From Methylotenera sp. (GTDB taxonomy: Bacteria; Pseudomonadota; Gammaproteobacteria; Burkholderiales; Methylophilaceae): DNA of 64,000 nt. The notes below the pieces were generated by a model. It did no database searches. It was not told where the DNA came from and saw only the letters and a program-made list of their open reading frames with translations. Location of the stretch: NCBI GenBank assembly GCA_030652995.1, contig JAUSAG010000008.1:1-64000 (forward strand). Reading direction: 5' to 3'. A program made the translations under genes and the position numbers. Positions 45,268-54,980 of the stretch are shown here, in pieces; within the stretch, counting starts at the first letter, position 1; each line of letters begins with the position of its first letter.

Positions 45268-45580
45268 TTAAGTTACCCTTAAAAAGTTGATTAAACTCAG
45301 CCTCGCGCTGATGCTTAACTCTTAAAACGATTATAAGATCGCGTAATTCATCAAACTCATACAGCGCAATATACCCCGTGCGCCCACGAGAAATAATCAG
45401 CTCTCGAAGGCAATCAACTTCTGAAAACCTTCCTATTTCAGGGTGGTTTTTCAATAGGGAAATACCATCATCTATAATGCTGAATATAGCTAAAGCCGCA
45501 TCAACATCATGTTCAATTAAAAAATCGACTAAACGCAGGACATCGTCACGCGCTCTATCGTGGTAAACAACATTAATCAT
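45239..45580 (-). CDS. ParE/RelE-family toxin
   Basis: A 113-residue plasmid-stabilisation type toxin: VVYHDRARDDVLRLVDFL, LLKNHPEIGRFSEV and ELIISRGRTGYIALYEF, ending with IIVLRVKHQREAEF. Typical length is about 95, so the C-terminus (LFKGNLSEQPKFIKP) is extended into the bioA start. ATG 45580 has AGG 7 bases upstream. Partner of the preceding antitoxin gene (15-base gap). Confidence 0.85.
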   Translation of the reverse strand: MINVVYHDRARDDVLRLVDFLIEHDVDAALAIFSIIDDGISLLKNHPEIGRFSEVDCLRELIISRGRTGYIALYEFDELRDLIIVLRVKHQREAEFNQLFKGNLSEQPKFIKP

Positions 45581-45595
45581 TAGCAAGCCTATTTC

Positions 45596-45877
45596 TTATT
45601 TGTATTTTTTAGGTGTAAGCTGAGTAGGATTAATCCCTTTAATTTTTGCGCGCATGTAAGCATGCACTTCATCAGCATCATAAGCCATACCTGTTTTATC
45701 AAAATCTTTCTTAGCCTCTAATGCACTATGAATAAATGCGAGACGTTTTTCAGTCCGATCTGTTTGCTCTGTAATCACATCAACCATAAATGCATGCGGA
45801 CTTTTACCTGCTAATTCAGCAAGCGTATTGACGCGCTGTTTAAGCGCATCAGGCAATTTTAAGCTAGTAGTTGCCAT
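45596..45877 (-). CDS. Ribbon-helix-helix antitoxin
   Basis: A 93-residue CopG/ParD-like antitoxin. N-terminal ribbon-helix-helix ATTSLKLPDALKQRVNTLAE then AFMVDVITEQT, and an acidic toxin-binding C-terminus. ATG 45877 follows a GGGAG site by 8 bases. First gene of a toxin-antitoxin unit; likely autoregulated by binding the upstream region, where repeated GTGTTA-like motifs (TGTTACCAAAGTAACACC at 45904-45921) form an inverted repeat. Confidence 0.83.
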   Translation of the reverse strand: MATTSLKLPDALKQRVNTLAELAGKSPHAFMVDVITEQTDRTEKRLAFIHSALEAKKDFDKTGMAYDADEVHAYMRAKIKGINPTQLTPKKYK

Positions 45878-45903
45878 GACTTTCACTCCCAATTCCAATA
45901 AAG

Positions 45904-45921
45904 TGTTACCAAAGTAACACC
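45904..45921. promoter_or_regulatory. Inverted repeat, candidate antitoxin operator
   Basis: TGTTAC-CAAA-GTAACA (with outer G/C pair) is a short palindrome 27 bases upstream of the antitoxin start, the usual site for ribbon-helix-helix autorepression. Confidence 0.55.
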
Positions 45922-45998
45922 TTGAACTAATACTGTCAAACCGTTTTGTGTTATAGTGCGCATCTCATTGATTTAACAGTTTTATTATCAAAGTGATC

Positions 45999-47915
45999 AT
46001 GCAAAAAACACGCCGCCATTTAGAGTTACTCGCCCCTGCTAAAAATGCAGATTTTGGCATTGAAGCGATTAATCATGGCGCCGATGCCGTATACATTGGT
46101 GGGCCAGCGTTTGGCGCGCGTGCTAAAGCACCGAATACTTTGGAAGACATTGTGCGTTTGGTAAAACATGCGCGCCGTTACCACGCAGAAGTATTTGTGG
46201 CGCTGAACACGATTTTTCATGATAACGAGCTGGAAGGCGCGCGCAAGCTGGTAGGTCAGCTTTACGAGGCTGAAGTAGATGCCCTGATTGTGCAAGACAT
46301 GGGTTTGCTGGAGATGGATTTACCTCCGATCCAGTTACATGCCAGCACACAAACAGATATTCGTACCGTTGAAAAAGCCACGTTTCTGGACCAAGTTGGC
46401 TTTTCGCAAATCGTCTTAGCGCGCGAACTGGATTTACACACCATTCAAAAAATTTCTGCTGCCACTACCTGCAACCTGGAATACTTTATTCACGGCGCAT
46501 TATGTGTGGCATTCAGTGGGCAATGTTATATCAGCCATGCGCATACTGGACGTAGTGCTAACCGTGGAGAATGCTCACAAGAATGTCGCTTACCATTCAC
46601 GCTAGAAGACCAGAAAGGCCGCATTATCGGTAAAGATAAACACTTTTTATCGATGAAAGATAATGACCAAAGTGCCAATCTACGCGCCTTGATTGATGCG
46701 GGCGTGAGCAGCTTTAAAATTGAAGGCCGCTATAAAGACTTACCTTACGTTAAAAATGCCACCGCGCATTATCGCCAATTATTGGATGAAATTTTGCACG
46801 ACAAACCGGAGTTAGCGAAATCATCGCACGGCAATTGCACTTATACCTTCGCGCCTCAACCAGAAAAAACTTTTAACCGAAGTGCGACCGATTACTTTGC
46901 CAATGGTCGCCAAGCTGATATTGGCGCGTTTGATACGCCTAAATTCTCAGGCGAGTTGTTAGGTAAAGTAAGTAAAGTAGCTAAAGATTTTATTGAGATT
47001 GAAACAAATATAGAGCTACATAATGGCGATGGTGTGTGCTTTTTTGATGTGCATAAAGAGCTGGTAGGCTTACGCATCAACACCGTGGATGGCAAAAAAC
47101 TATATCCTAATGAAATGCCAGTAGATATTAGAAATAACATGACGGTGTATCGCAACCGTGACCATGCGTTTATGCGCTTGCTAGAAAAAGATTCTGCTAC
47201 GCGAAAAATTGGTCTGGAAATGATTTTTGCTGAAACCAGCGATGGTTTTACATTAATCGCGACAGATGAATCCGGCTTAAGTACAACCGTGCAGTGCGTC
47301 GCTGAAAAACAGCGCGCTGACAATATTGAAAAAGCCGAAACCAGCTTACGTGATAATTTAAGTAAACTAGGCAATACCGACTTCACCGCAAATGAAATCT
47401 ACCCACAAACTACGCAAACATGGTTTGTGCCAGCTTCAGTAGTCAACAATTTACGACGTGATGCCATAGCGCAATTACAACAATTGCGACAAGCGACTTA
47501 TCAGCGGCCTCTACGTAAAGCTACTGCTGAACCACCCGCCATTTTTCCAGAAGACACGCTCAGCTATTTGGCCAATGTATATAACCAAAAAGCCCGCGCG
47601 TTTTACCAAAAACATGGCGTAAAACTCATAGCCAAAGCCTATGAAGCCAATGAAGAATTAGGCGAAGTACCTGTGATGATTACCAAACATTGCCTGCGCT
47701 TCAGTCACGGTCTATGCCCAAAAGAAGCCAAAGGCGTGATTGGTGTGCAAGGCACAGTGACCGCAGAGCCAATGACACTTATCAGTGGCAATGACCGATA
47801 TACATTAAAGTTTGATTGCAAACCTTGCGAAATGCACGTGATGGGCAGTATTCGTAAACCTGTGATAAAAATGGGGCCGCCACAGACAGTACAGTTTTTA
47901 CCTAAAAGACTGTAG
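45999..47915 (+). CDS. rlhA: 23S rRNA 5-hydroxycytidine synthase RlhA (U32 family)
   Basis: A 638-residue U32-family protein. HLELLAPAKNADFGIEAINHGADAVYIGG opens the TIM-barrel core, and the four Cys of the iron-sulfur site lie in GALCVAFSGQCY and GECSQECR (about residues 165-200). The long C-terminal DUF3656/collagenase-like part distinguishes RlhA (about 650 residues) from the shorter TrhP. RlhA hydroxylates C2501 of 23S rRNA using prephenate-dependent chemistry. ATG 45999 is preferred to GTG 45993; both lack a strong ribosome site. Confidence 0.87.
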   Translation: MQKTRRHLELLAPAKNADFGIEAINHGADAVYIGGPAFGARAKAPNTLEDIVRLVKHARRYHAEVFVALNTIFHDNELEGARKLVGQLYEAEVDALIVQDMGLLEMDLPPIQLHASTQTDIRTVEKATFLDQVGFSQIVLARELDLHTIQKISAATTCNLEYFIHGALCVAFSGQCYISHAHTGRSANRGECSQECRLPFTLEDQKGRIIGKDKHFLSMKDNDQSANLRALIDAGVSSFKIEGRYKDLPYVKNATAHYRQLLDEILHDKPELAKSSHGNCTYTFAPQPEKTFNRSATDYFANGRQADIGAFDTPKFSGELLGKVSKVAKDFIEIETNIELHNGDGVCFFDVHKELVGLRINTVDGKKLYPNEMPVDIRNNMTVYRNRDHAFMRLLEKDSATRKIGLEMIFAETSDGFTLIATDESGLSTTVQCVAEKQRADNIEKAETSLRDNLSKLGNTDFTANEIYPQTTQTWFVPASVVNNLRRDAIAQLQQLRQATYQRPLRKATAEPPAIFPEDTLSYLANVYNQKARAFYQKHGVKLIAKAYEANEELGEVPVMITKHCLRFSHGLCPKEAKGVIGVQGTVTAEPMTLISGNDRYTLKFDCKPCEMHVMGSIRKPVIKMGPPQTVQFLPKRL

Positions 47916-47981
47916 CTCAACAGTACTTGCGCTATAAAAATAGCAGCAGAAAATACCAAAAATTGCTGACTTTTTTATCTG

Positions 47982-49766
47982 TTAATAAGACCCTGCAATG
48001 ATGTATTTATTATAACCACTGCGCTTGGCATGATACATTGCTTCATCAGCAAAACGCATCATGCTTTCCATTTCAAATCCATGATCAGGATATAAAGCAA
48101 TCCCTAGGCTTGCTGAAACATGAATCGTATGTTGATTCAATATAAAAGGTTGGCTCAGCGCCACCAACACTTTATTGGCCAATATAATGACATCATCAAT
48201 GGCATCTACTTCTGACACTAAAATTGCAAACTCATCACCACCAAACCTAGAAACCGTGTCGATCTCGCGGACTAGCGCAGTTAAGCGGTTGGCAACGGCG
48301 ATAAGCAGATCATCGCCAACCGCATGACCTAGATTATCATTCACAGGTTTGAAATGATCCAAATCCAAGTAGATCAAAGCGAATTTAACGTGATGGCGTT
48401 TAGCAATTGCCAATTGCTGGCTAAATCGGTCACAAAACAATAATCGATTGGGCAGGTTGGTTAAAAAATCATGCTGCGCTTGATGTGCTATAGCATCTTG
48501 CATAGCCTTTTTTAAGGTAATATCAGAGAAAATAGCTAAGTAACTGCTGACTTTTCCCCTTAAATCAGTAATGGAATGTATCGCAATTTGCTCTAGATAC
48601 ACGGAGCCATCTTTACGGCGATTCCAAATATCACCAGACCAATAGCCAGTTGTATTCAGCGTATCCCACAACTCCGCATAAAACTCGCGATTATGCCTGC
48701 CAGAGGATAGTATGCGCGGACTTTTTCCCGATACTTCCTCTAAGGTATAACCTGTTATGCCAGTAAATGCGGCATTCACAGACACCATCTTATTATCCGC
48801 ATCGGTAATCACCACGCCATCATGACTGACATCAAACACCCACGCATTTTGTGCGATTATTTTTGCAGAATGCCGTTGTGCCGTGGCTAAAATTGCCAGC
48901 GCCATACCAGATAACGCCAATAACATGCCAAACATCCAGAAATTGGATAGCCCATAGCGGGCAAACTCGTCAGAAAATATTCCGACTTTTAAATATGCAC
49001 TTGCCAGTGCTTGCCCCATAAAGAGCAATTGTATTAGCGCTGTATTTCTTCGCCCTGTGCGTAAACCAGCCCAAATAATAATAGGGAGAACCCAGGTAAT
49101 ATTAGGTGGCGCGTCAAATAGCTTTATTGGCAACCAATCAAGAAAAACCATTTGCCCAATGACTATGGCAAGAAACCATATTGCAAGGGCTTCCAAAACT
49201 CTTGCCGCATCACGGAAGTAGGGCCGATGTTGCATAAAAAGCAAAATGAGTGGAGTGAAGAATGCAGTACCTAATACATCACCACGCCACCAGCGCCACA
49301 TAACGCTAGTCAGCAAATCGCTGCCGATGAGTCCAGTTGCAAATAAAGAAAGAGGGCCAAGTAAGGTACTCGCAATGGATGGAATAAAACCACCCAGAAC
49401 AACTACCATCAATAAATCTTGAATACTGTTGAGTTTAAGTGATTTAAAATGACCGTAACGCTCAAGCAACACATAGCCCAAATAGACTTCTAATGTATTA
49501 CCTATAGCAGCACCTAAACCAAAGATGAGTGGTGCTTTTACCATTACACCAGCAAGCAAGGCCCCAACAAATACAGCTGGCAAGTACCGCTTACCGCCTA
49601 TCAATACCGCAGCCAAAGCAATGCCACCAGACGGCCAAACTATAGTAGCGCCAATACTCAGCGTGGCAAAAGTTAAGCCTATTTTAGCAGCAAGCACATA
49701 AACGACAACCAAAGCGAGAGCTTTAAAAATGTAATGCACGCGAACCACCCCATTCAGGTCAGGCAA
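47982..49766 (-). CDS. MASE1-PAS-GGDEF diguanylate cyclase
   Basis: A 594-residue membrane sensor. N-terminal MASE1 domain with about eight to ten helices (residues 10-290), a PAS domain with PAC (about 300-415, VFDVSHDGVVITDADNK) and a GGDEF domain (about 430-590). The active site RFGGDEFAIL is intact, and an inhibitory RxxD (REID) sits five residues upstream. It should make cyclic di-GMP with product inhibition. No EAL domain. Single gene; ligand unknown. Confidence 0.94.
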   Translation of the reverse strand: MPDLNGVVRVHYIFKALALVVVYVLAAKIGLTFATLSIGATIVWPSGGIALAAVLIGGKRYLPAVFVGALLAGVMVKAPLIFGLGAAIGNTLEVYLGYVLLERYGHFKSLKLNSIQDLLMVVVLGGFIPSIASTLLGPLSLFATGLIGSDLLTSVMWRWWRGDVLGTAFFTPLILLFMQHRPYFRDAARVLEALAIWFLAIVIGQMVFLDWLPIKLFDAPPNITWVLPIIIWAGLRTGRRNTALIQLLFMGQALASAYLKVGIFSDEFARYGLSNFWMFGMLLALSGMALAILATAQRHSAKIIAQNAWVFDVSHDGVVITDADNKMVSVNAAFTGITGYTLEEVSGKSPRILSSGRHNREFYAELWDTLNTTGYWSGDIWNRRKDGSVYLEQIAIHSITDLRGKVSSYLAIFSDITLKKAMQDAIAHQAQHDFLTNLPNRLLFCDRFSQQLAIAKRHHVKFALIYLDLDHFKPVNDNLGHAVGDDLLIAVANRLTALVREIDTVSRFGGDEFAILVSEVDAIDDVIILANKVLVALSQPFILNQHTIHVSASLGIALYPDHGFEMESMMRFADEAMYHAKRSGYNKYIIAGSY

Positions 49767-49967
49767 AAAATCTTAAATGACCAAACAAAACTCATTGTTT
49801 TTGTTGTTAATTTAACCGATGCCACTTAATCACACTTTCATACTACACCGCCAACTAAAATAGATGTTGATATTTATCAAATACCATTATGGGGAGGGAT
49901 GGGGTCAGACAGCATATTTTGGATAAAAAAAACTGGTGAAACCTTGCACGAAATAATAGCTTAGGAG

Positions 49968-50654
49968 TTACTTTGCAGCACGTATCTTATGCTTCGCTTC
50001 CGCGATACTTCCACGCATCTGCTCAGCGGACTCAGCGTCCAACTCAGGCACTGCCAGTAGTTTCTCCCAGCTGGCAATTGCCTGCTGATAATCCTGACGC
50101 ACAAAGTCAATCGTGCCTTTTAACATCAATGCCTTGGCATGCGCCGGGTCAATGACGAGTGCCTGATTTACCAAATCCTCAGATTTTTGATCAAACTGAC
50201 CTTGATTGCTGGTGGCTAGGGCATCCGCATAGTCAGCCATCAACTGAGGGTCTTTTGGTCGCAGGGCAGAAGCGCGCTCAAAGGCTTGCAAGGCTTCTTC
50301 ATAGCGCTGGAGCTTGACGTAAGTACGCGCCAACAATATCCATCCATCTGCGTTATCTGGATTAGCTTTAAGCTTTTGCGCCAATCCATCAGCCATTTTT
50401 GCAAAATCCATATTCATGATATTGACATCAGGGTGACCTTCAGGCGTTGCCTCCTGCATTGGCAGTAACGCTGGCTGTATCGCAGCTGTTGGCACACCCA
50501 ACTTTTGATAAATAAGCACTGCGGCAAGCGGGATGCCAATCAGCAAACCAACCATTAGTAAAGGTTTATGGCCAATGCTAGGCTTAACAATAGGTATCAG
50601 TACAAATGCCAATGCCAGTAGCGACATCAAGCCAGCGAGTATCCAGAACATCAT
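49968..50654 (-). CDS. ccmI: Cytochrome c maturation protein CcmI (short form)
   Basis: A 228-residue apocytochrome chaperone. Two N-terminal membrane helices (about residues 2-25 and 32-50) and three or four TPR motifs (DGWILLARTYVKLQRYEEAL onwards). It is shorter than the 400-residue CcmI of E. coli-like fused CcmH, lacking a C-terminal domain. Last gene of the ccm operon; overlaps ccmH by 4 bases. Confidence 0.88.
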   Translation of the reverse strand: MMFWILAGLMSLLALAFVLIPIVKPSIGHKPLLMVGLLIGIPLAAVLIYQKLGVPTAAIQPALLPMQEATPEGHPDVNIMNMDFAKMADGLAQKLKANPDNADGWILLARTYVKLQRYEEALQAFERASALRPKDPQLMADYADALATSNQGQFDQKSEDLVNQALVIDPAHAKALMLKGTIDFVRQDYQQAIASWEKLLAVPELDAESAEQMRGSIAEAKHKIRAAK

Positions 50655-51097
50655 GCTTCTTCCTCTTTTTCTTCTTGATCATTATTATCAATATCGGCAA
50701 GTAAACTGTTGCGCCGGCGCAATGTCCACCACAAGCTACCAAATCCAATCGCTAACAGTAGCGCTGGCCCAATCCAGAGCAACAGCGTTTGCGCATTAAC
50801 TGCAGGCCGATAACGCACAAAATCACCATAACGCACAACAAGGTAGTCAGTAATTTCTTGATCGTTCAAGCCTTTGACGATCAGCTCACGCACTTCTTGG
50901 CGCAGATCTTGTGCCAATGGGGCGTTGGAATCAGCCAAGGTTTGATTCTGGCACACTAGGCAGCGTAGCTCATGTGACAAATGCCTGAGCCTCACCTCCA
51001 CCGCAGGATCGTCAGCCAATGGTCGTGCCTCGGTGCAAGCCAATAACGGCAATATCAGCAGTAGCGCACTTAAAACTTTTAATATACTCAGCTTCAT
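50651..51097 (-). CDS. ccmH: Cytochrome c maturation protein CcmH
   Basis: CcmH (CcmH N-terminal/CycL type), 148 residues. Signal peptide with a lipoprotein-like LLAC, then the redox motif LRCLVCQNQTLADSNAP (about residues 46-62) and a membrane helix near residue 105. It reduces apocytochrome heme-binding Cys. Overlaps on both sides by 4 bases. Confidence 0.94.
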   Translation of the reverse strand: MKLSILKVLSALLLILPLLACTEARPLADDPAVEVRLRHLSHELRCLVCQNQTLADSNAPLAQDLRQEVRELIVKGLNDQEITDYLVVRYGDFVRYRPAVNAQTLLLWIGPALLLAIGFGSLWWTLRRRNSLLADIDNNDQEEKEEEA

Positions 51098-51624
51098 TGC
51101 AGCCCCTTAACTAACGGCATGATCTTTTCACGCAATACATTTGCCGTCATTGGTCCGATTTGCTTATAGCGGATGATGCCTTGTTTGTCGATAATATAAC
51201 TTTCTGGCACGCCATAGACACCATAATCAATCCCAGTGCGTCCGTCGGCATCTACCGCCACAAATTGGTAAGGATTACCGGAATTTTTTAATACTGTGGC
51301 GGCCTCTGCATTGGTATCTTTGTAATTCAAGCCAACAATGGCAAGTGCTCCCTGCCGTGACATCGCCATCAACACAGGATGCTCGTCACGACAAGCTCCA
51401 CACCAAGAGGCCCACACGTTGAGCACCCAAACTTGCCCGCGCATCTGTTCTGGTGAAAATTTTTTACCTACATCGCTTAACAGCGGCAGATCAAATGCAG
51501 GTGCGGGCTTGTCAATCAAAGGCGACGGCACTTCCCTTGGGTTAAGTTTTAGTCCGGCAGCAAAGAAGCCGACCAATACTAAAAAAATGGCAAGCGGTAG
51601 CAAGTATCTCAGGTAAGGTCTCAT
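51094..51624 (-). CDS. ccmG: Thiol:disulfide oxidoreductase CcmG/DsbE
   Basis: A 176-residue membrane-anchored thioredoxin-fold protein: N-terminal helix, then VLNVWASWCGACRDEHP (CGAC active site near residue 75) and the GVYGVPESYIID cis-Pro region. It reduces CcmH and apocytochrome in the periplasm. Confidence 0.95.
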   Translation of the reverse strand: MRPYLRYLLPLAIFLVLVGFFAAGLKLNPREVPSPLIDKPAPAFDLPLLSDVGKKFSPEQMRGQVWVLNVWASWCGACRDEHPVLMAMSRQGALAIVGLNYKDTNAEAATVLKNSGNPYQFVAVDADGRTGIDYGVYGVPESYIIDKQGIIRYKQIGPMTANVLREKIMPLVKGLQ

Positions 51625-53573
51625 GGTGCGATTTGCTCGTCTTTTTTACGCCTGCGATAGCGTGGGTCAAGAATCGCCAGCAGCCCACCAGCCGCCATCA
51701 GCAGGCACCCCCCCCATATCCATTGCACAAACGGCTTGATATAAATACGCACCGCCCAGGCATCGTCACCAATGGGCTCGCCGAGTGAAACATACAAGTC
51801 ACGAAAAAATCCGGTCTGTATCGCTGCCTCTGTCATCGGCATGTTTTGTACCATATAAGTACGTTTTTCCGGCACCAGCATCGCTACCAGTTTGTCGTTA
51901 CGCGTGACCTTAAACAAACCTTTAGCCGCTATATAATTAGGGCCGACCGCATCACTCACACCCTCAAACCGAAAAACATAGCCACCGATTTGAGCTGACT
52001 CTCCAGGGCTCATACGCAAGTCTTGCTCTACTTCATAGCCCTTGACCATGGTCACACCCGTGATAAAAACCGCCACACCAAGATGGGCAACAATCATACC
52101 CAGATAAGCTCGCGGCAAGCCAAACAATGCAGGCAACCAACCTTGTTGTCGTTGTTGTAAACGCTGACGCAAGCTCACAAATGCAGTAGTAAAAATCCAC
52201 AGTGCCATCAACACACCAAGCGAAATCAGCGGTGTCCATTTACCTAGTACCAGCGGCAACAATAACGCAGTTGCCGCACTCACAGCAAACGCCCATTTAA
52301 GGCGCTTTGCCAGCGTCGGCAGGTCATCGTTTTTCCATTTTGAAAAAATAGCCAGCCCCATTAAAAAGATTGCCGGCGTCATCACCGGAACGAACACCGC
52401 ATCAAAGTATGGCGGCCCAACGGAAATTTTGCCCATCCCCAGCGCATCTAGGAATAACGGATATAAAGTGCCTAACATCACCGCCCCCGTCGCGGCAATC
52501 ATAATCACATTATTTGACAGCAAGAACGACTCACGCGACACCATGCCAAACCTGCCTCCAAGCCCCACCTGCGGTGCACGAAGTGCAAACAAGATCAGCG
52601 CGCCGCCGATAACCAGCCCAAGAAATATCAAGATAAACAATCCACGCTCAGGATCTGTTGCAAACGCGTGTACAGAAGTCAGTACACCAGAACGCACTAG
52701 GAATGTGCCTAGTAACGACAGTGAAAAAGCGACAATCGCCAACAGCACGGTCCATAATTTAAAAGCGCCTCTTTTTTCGGTGACAGCCAAGGAATGAATG
52801 AGTGCCGTACCCACTAACCATGGCATGAATGACGCATTTTCAACGGCATCCCAAAACCACCAGCCGCCCCAGCCTAATTCGTAATAAGCCCATTCACTGC
52901 CGAATGCGATGCCTACCGTCAAGAATATCCAGGCAGCTGTGGTCCAGGTACGCGTCCAGCGTGCCCATTGTTGGGTAAGCTCACCGCCAAGCAATGCGGC
53001 GATGGCAAAACCGAATGCGACAGAAAAGCCCACATATCCCATATATAAAACTGGTGGGTGGAATACCATGCCAGGGTCTTGCAATAATGGGTTCAGATCA
53101 CGTCCATCCAAGGCGGCAGGGATTAGGCGATCAAACGGGTTAGATGTAAATAAACAAAACATCAAAAACCCGATACTGATTAAACCCATGGTACCAATCA
53201 GGCGCGCACGAAATACAGCCGGTAAGTGGCGACTAAACAATGTTACCGCAATCGTCCACAATGACAGCGTTGTGGTCCACAACAGGATTGAGCCTTCATG
53301 CCCACCCCAAACGGCTGCCAAGCGATATTCTAACGGTAATGCAGAGTTGGAATTAGACGCCACATACAGCACAGAAAAATCGTTGGCATAAAAAGCATAA
53401 GCCAAGCAAACAAAGGCCATGCCGGTAAAAATAAACTGGCCGCGTGTTGCAGAAGTGCCTACGCTCATCCAGAGCTGATTATTGTGTGTAGCGCCGATAA
53501 AGGAGAACCCAACCTGCAGCATCACCAGTAGCAGTGCGAGGATTAAAGAAAACTGACCTAATTCAGGGATCAT
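51621..53573 (-). CDS. ccmF: Cytochrome c heme lyase subunit CcmF
   Basis: CcmF, 650 residues, polytopic membrane protein with about 15 helices. The tryptophan-rich WWD motif (GWGGWWFWDAVENASFMPW) and conserved His (RLAAVWGGHEGSILLWTT) are present. It attaches heme to apocytochrome. Overlaps ccmE and ccmG by 4 bases. Confidence 0.96.
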   Translation of the reverse strand: MIPELGQFSLILALLLVMLQVGFSFIGATHNNQLWMSVGTSATRGQFIFTGMAFVCLAYAFYANDFSVLYVASNSNSALPLEYRLAAVWGGHEGSILLWTTTLSLWTIAVTLFSRHLPAVFRARLIGTMGLISIGFLMFCLFTSNPFDRLIPAALDGRDLNPLLQDPGMVFHPPVLYMGYVGFSVAFGFAIAALLGGELTQQWARWTRTWTTAAWIFLTVGIAFGSEWAYYELGWGGWWFWDAVENASFMPWLVGTALIHSLAVTEKRGAFKLWTVLLAIVAFSLSLLGTFLVRSGVLTSVHAFATDPERGLFILIFLGLVIGGALILFALRAPQVGLGGRFGMVSRESFLLSNNVIMIAATGAVMLGTLYPLFLDALGMGKISVGPPYFDAVFVPVMTPAIFLMGLAIFSKWKNDDLPTLAKRLKWAFAVSAATALLLPLVLGKWTPLISLGVLMALWIFTTAFVSLRQRLQQRQQGWLPALFGLPRAYLGMIVAHLGVAVFITGVTMVKGYEVEQDLRMSPGESAQIGGYVFRFEGVSDAVGPNYIAAKGLFKVTRNDKLVAMLVPEKRTYMVQNMPMTEAAIQTGFFRDLYVSLGEPIGDDAWAVRIYIKPFVQWIWGGCLLMAAGGLLAILDPRYRRRKKDEQIAP

Positions 53574-54043
53574 GGTTTGGCTTCCGGCATCACCAGCGAC
53601 TTGCTGGTCTTTTGGTTGATTTCTGCAGCCTGTTTCAGCGCCTCGGCAGCTTCTGGCGGCATATAGTTTTCATCATGCTTGGCAAGCACCTGGTCAGCAT
53701 GAAACAAGCCATTATTGTCGAGCTTTCCCTGCGCTACGACCCCTTTATCTTCTTTAAACAAATCAGGCAAAATGCCAGAATAAATCACCTCAACGCGGTT
53801 GATGGTGTCGGTAACAGCAAAATGAATATCCAGACTGTTTTTCGTGCGTCTTAGGCTACCTTGTTCAACCAAGCCACCGATGCGAAAACTGGTATTTTGT
53901 GGTGCCTCACCTTTTACCACCTGCGTTGGGGTGTAAAAAAACACCAAGTTACTGCGAAAAGCATTTAACACCAGCATAGCGGCAATCGCCAAGGCGATTA
54001 AGCCTGCGATAATAAAGGCGGCTCTTTTATGACGTGCCTTCAT
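53570..54043 (-). CDS. ccmE: Heme chaperone CcmE
   Basis: CcmE, 157 residues. One N-terminal helix and an OB-fold periplasmic domain. The heme-binding His lies in LAKHDENYMP (about residue 127), fitting the HxxxY pattern. ATG 54043 is used, with AAGGAAG upstream and overlap with the ccmD stop; a longer frame covers ccmD. Confidence 0.95.
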   Translation of the reverse strand: MKARHKRAAFIIAGLIALAIAAMLVLNAFRSNLVFFYTPTQVVKGEAPQNTSFRIGGLVEQGSLRRTKNSLDIHFAVTDTINRVEVIYSGILPDLFKEDKGVVAQGKLDNNGLFHADQVLAKHDENYMPPEAAEALKQAAEINQKTSKSLVMPEAKP

Positions 54044-54192
54044 GTGGCTTCCTTTAAAACAAGTTGTTGCTGTCTGCGGCGCAGTTGGCAAACTTCAAAC
54101 ACGCAACACAAGGCAGTGATACCAAATGAGGTCCAAACATAAAACCCATAGCCGCCCATGGCGATAAAAGCCTCAAAGCTTTGCCAATGCAT
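54040..54192 (-). CDS. ccmD: Heme exporter protein CcmD
   Basis: A 50-residue protein: MHWQSFEAFIAMGGYGFYVW, one membrane helix (about residues 17-37) and a basic C-terminal tail (LRRRQQQ). It stabilises the CcmABC-CcmE complex. It starts in the ccmC stop (TAATG) and ends in the ccmE start (ATGA). The coding length of 51 codons makes it easy to miss. Confidence 0.94.
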   Translation of the reverse strand: MHWQSFEAFIAMGGYGFYVWTSFGITALCCVFEVCQLRRRQQQLVLKEAT

Positions 54193-54938
54193 TATTCTTT
54201 CTCCCTCAAATTATTCAACCAGCCAGCTTCGCATTCGCGTTCGGCAATGATGCAGCGCACACGCCAAAGTGCTACGCCAATACTGTAAGCCCAAAACGCC
54301 AGCGCCATTAATAGCATTCCCCACAGCATAATAGTCGCCATCGCCGGTGCCTTGGTTAAACTAACCGATGCGCCCTGATGCAAGGTATTCCACCATTTGA
54401 CCGAGAAATAAATAATAGGCACATTAATCGCCCCTACCATCAAAAATACAGCACTGGCACGATCCGCTTTTCTGGAGTCTTCAAAAGCTGACTGTAACGC
54501 CATATAACCGATATAAAGAAACAGCAAAATAAGTTCAGATGTCAGCCTAGCATCCCACACCCACCACGCCCCCCACATTGGCTTACCCCATAGAGACCCG
54601 GTAATCAATGCTAGAAAAGTAAACATGGTACCCGTTGGCGCCAATGCTTGCGCCATCATAAATGACAATCTGGCATTGAGTGCCAGACCAAAACCTGCCC
54701 ATGCCGCCATCAGCAGATAGATAAACATGGACATCCATGCCGCAGGTACATGGATAAAGATAATGCGGTAGGCCTCACCTTGCTGAAAATCCGTAGGTGC
54801 TACAAAAAAAGACAGGTACAAGCCAGCTAACACTAGCAATGTTGCGATGGCAAAAAACCACGGCATCATCTTTCCTGCCAGCGGGTAGAAGGTTTGCGGT
54901 GAGGCGTAACGATACCAGTTCATATTCAATAAATTCAT
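54192..54938 (-). CDS. ccmC: Heme exporter protein CcmC
   Basis: CcmC, 248 residues, six-helix heme-handling protein. The tryptophan-rich motif WGKPMWGAWWVWDARLTSE (about residues 113-131) and flanking His (IIFIHVPAAWMS) are present. It loads heme onto CcmE. A second in-frame ATG five codons later is also possible. Confidence 0.95.
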   Translation of the reverse strand: MNLLNMNWYRYASPQTFYPLAGKMMPWFFAIATLLVLAGLYLSFFVAPTDFQQGEAYRIIFIHVPAAWMSMFIYLLMAAWAGFGLALNARLSFMMAQALAPTGTMFTFLALITGSLWGKPMWGAWWVWDARLTSELILLFLYIGYMALQSAFEDSRKADRASAVFLMVGAINVPIIYFSVKWWNTLHQGASVSLTKAPAMATIMLWGMLLMALAFWAYSIGVALWRVRCIIAERECEAGWLNNLREKE

Positions 54939-54980
54939 ACCAGAAAGTTCAAGTCTAATAAGTTCATGTTATGGGCACCT

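Noticed and set aside
49890-49925. GGGGTCAGAC motif in the gap before ccmI, reminiscent of dispersed repeat ends
   Set aside because: Only a single short match with no inverted partner in the window; not enough to call a repeat.
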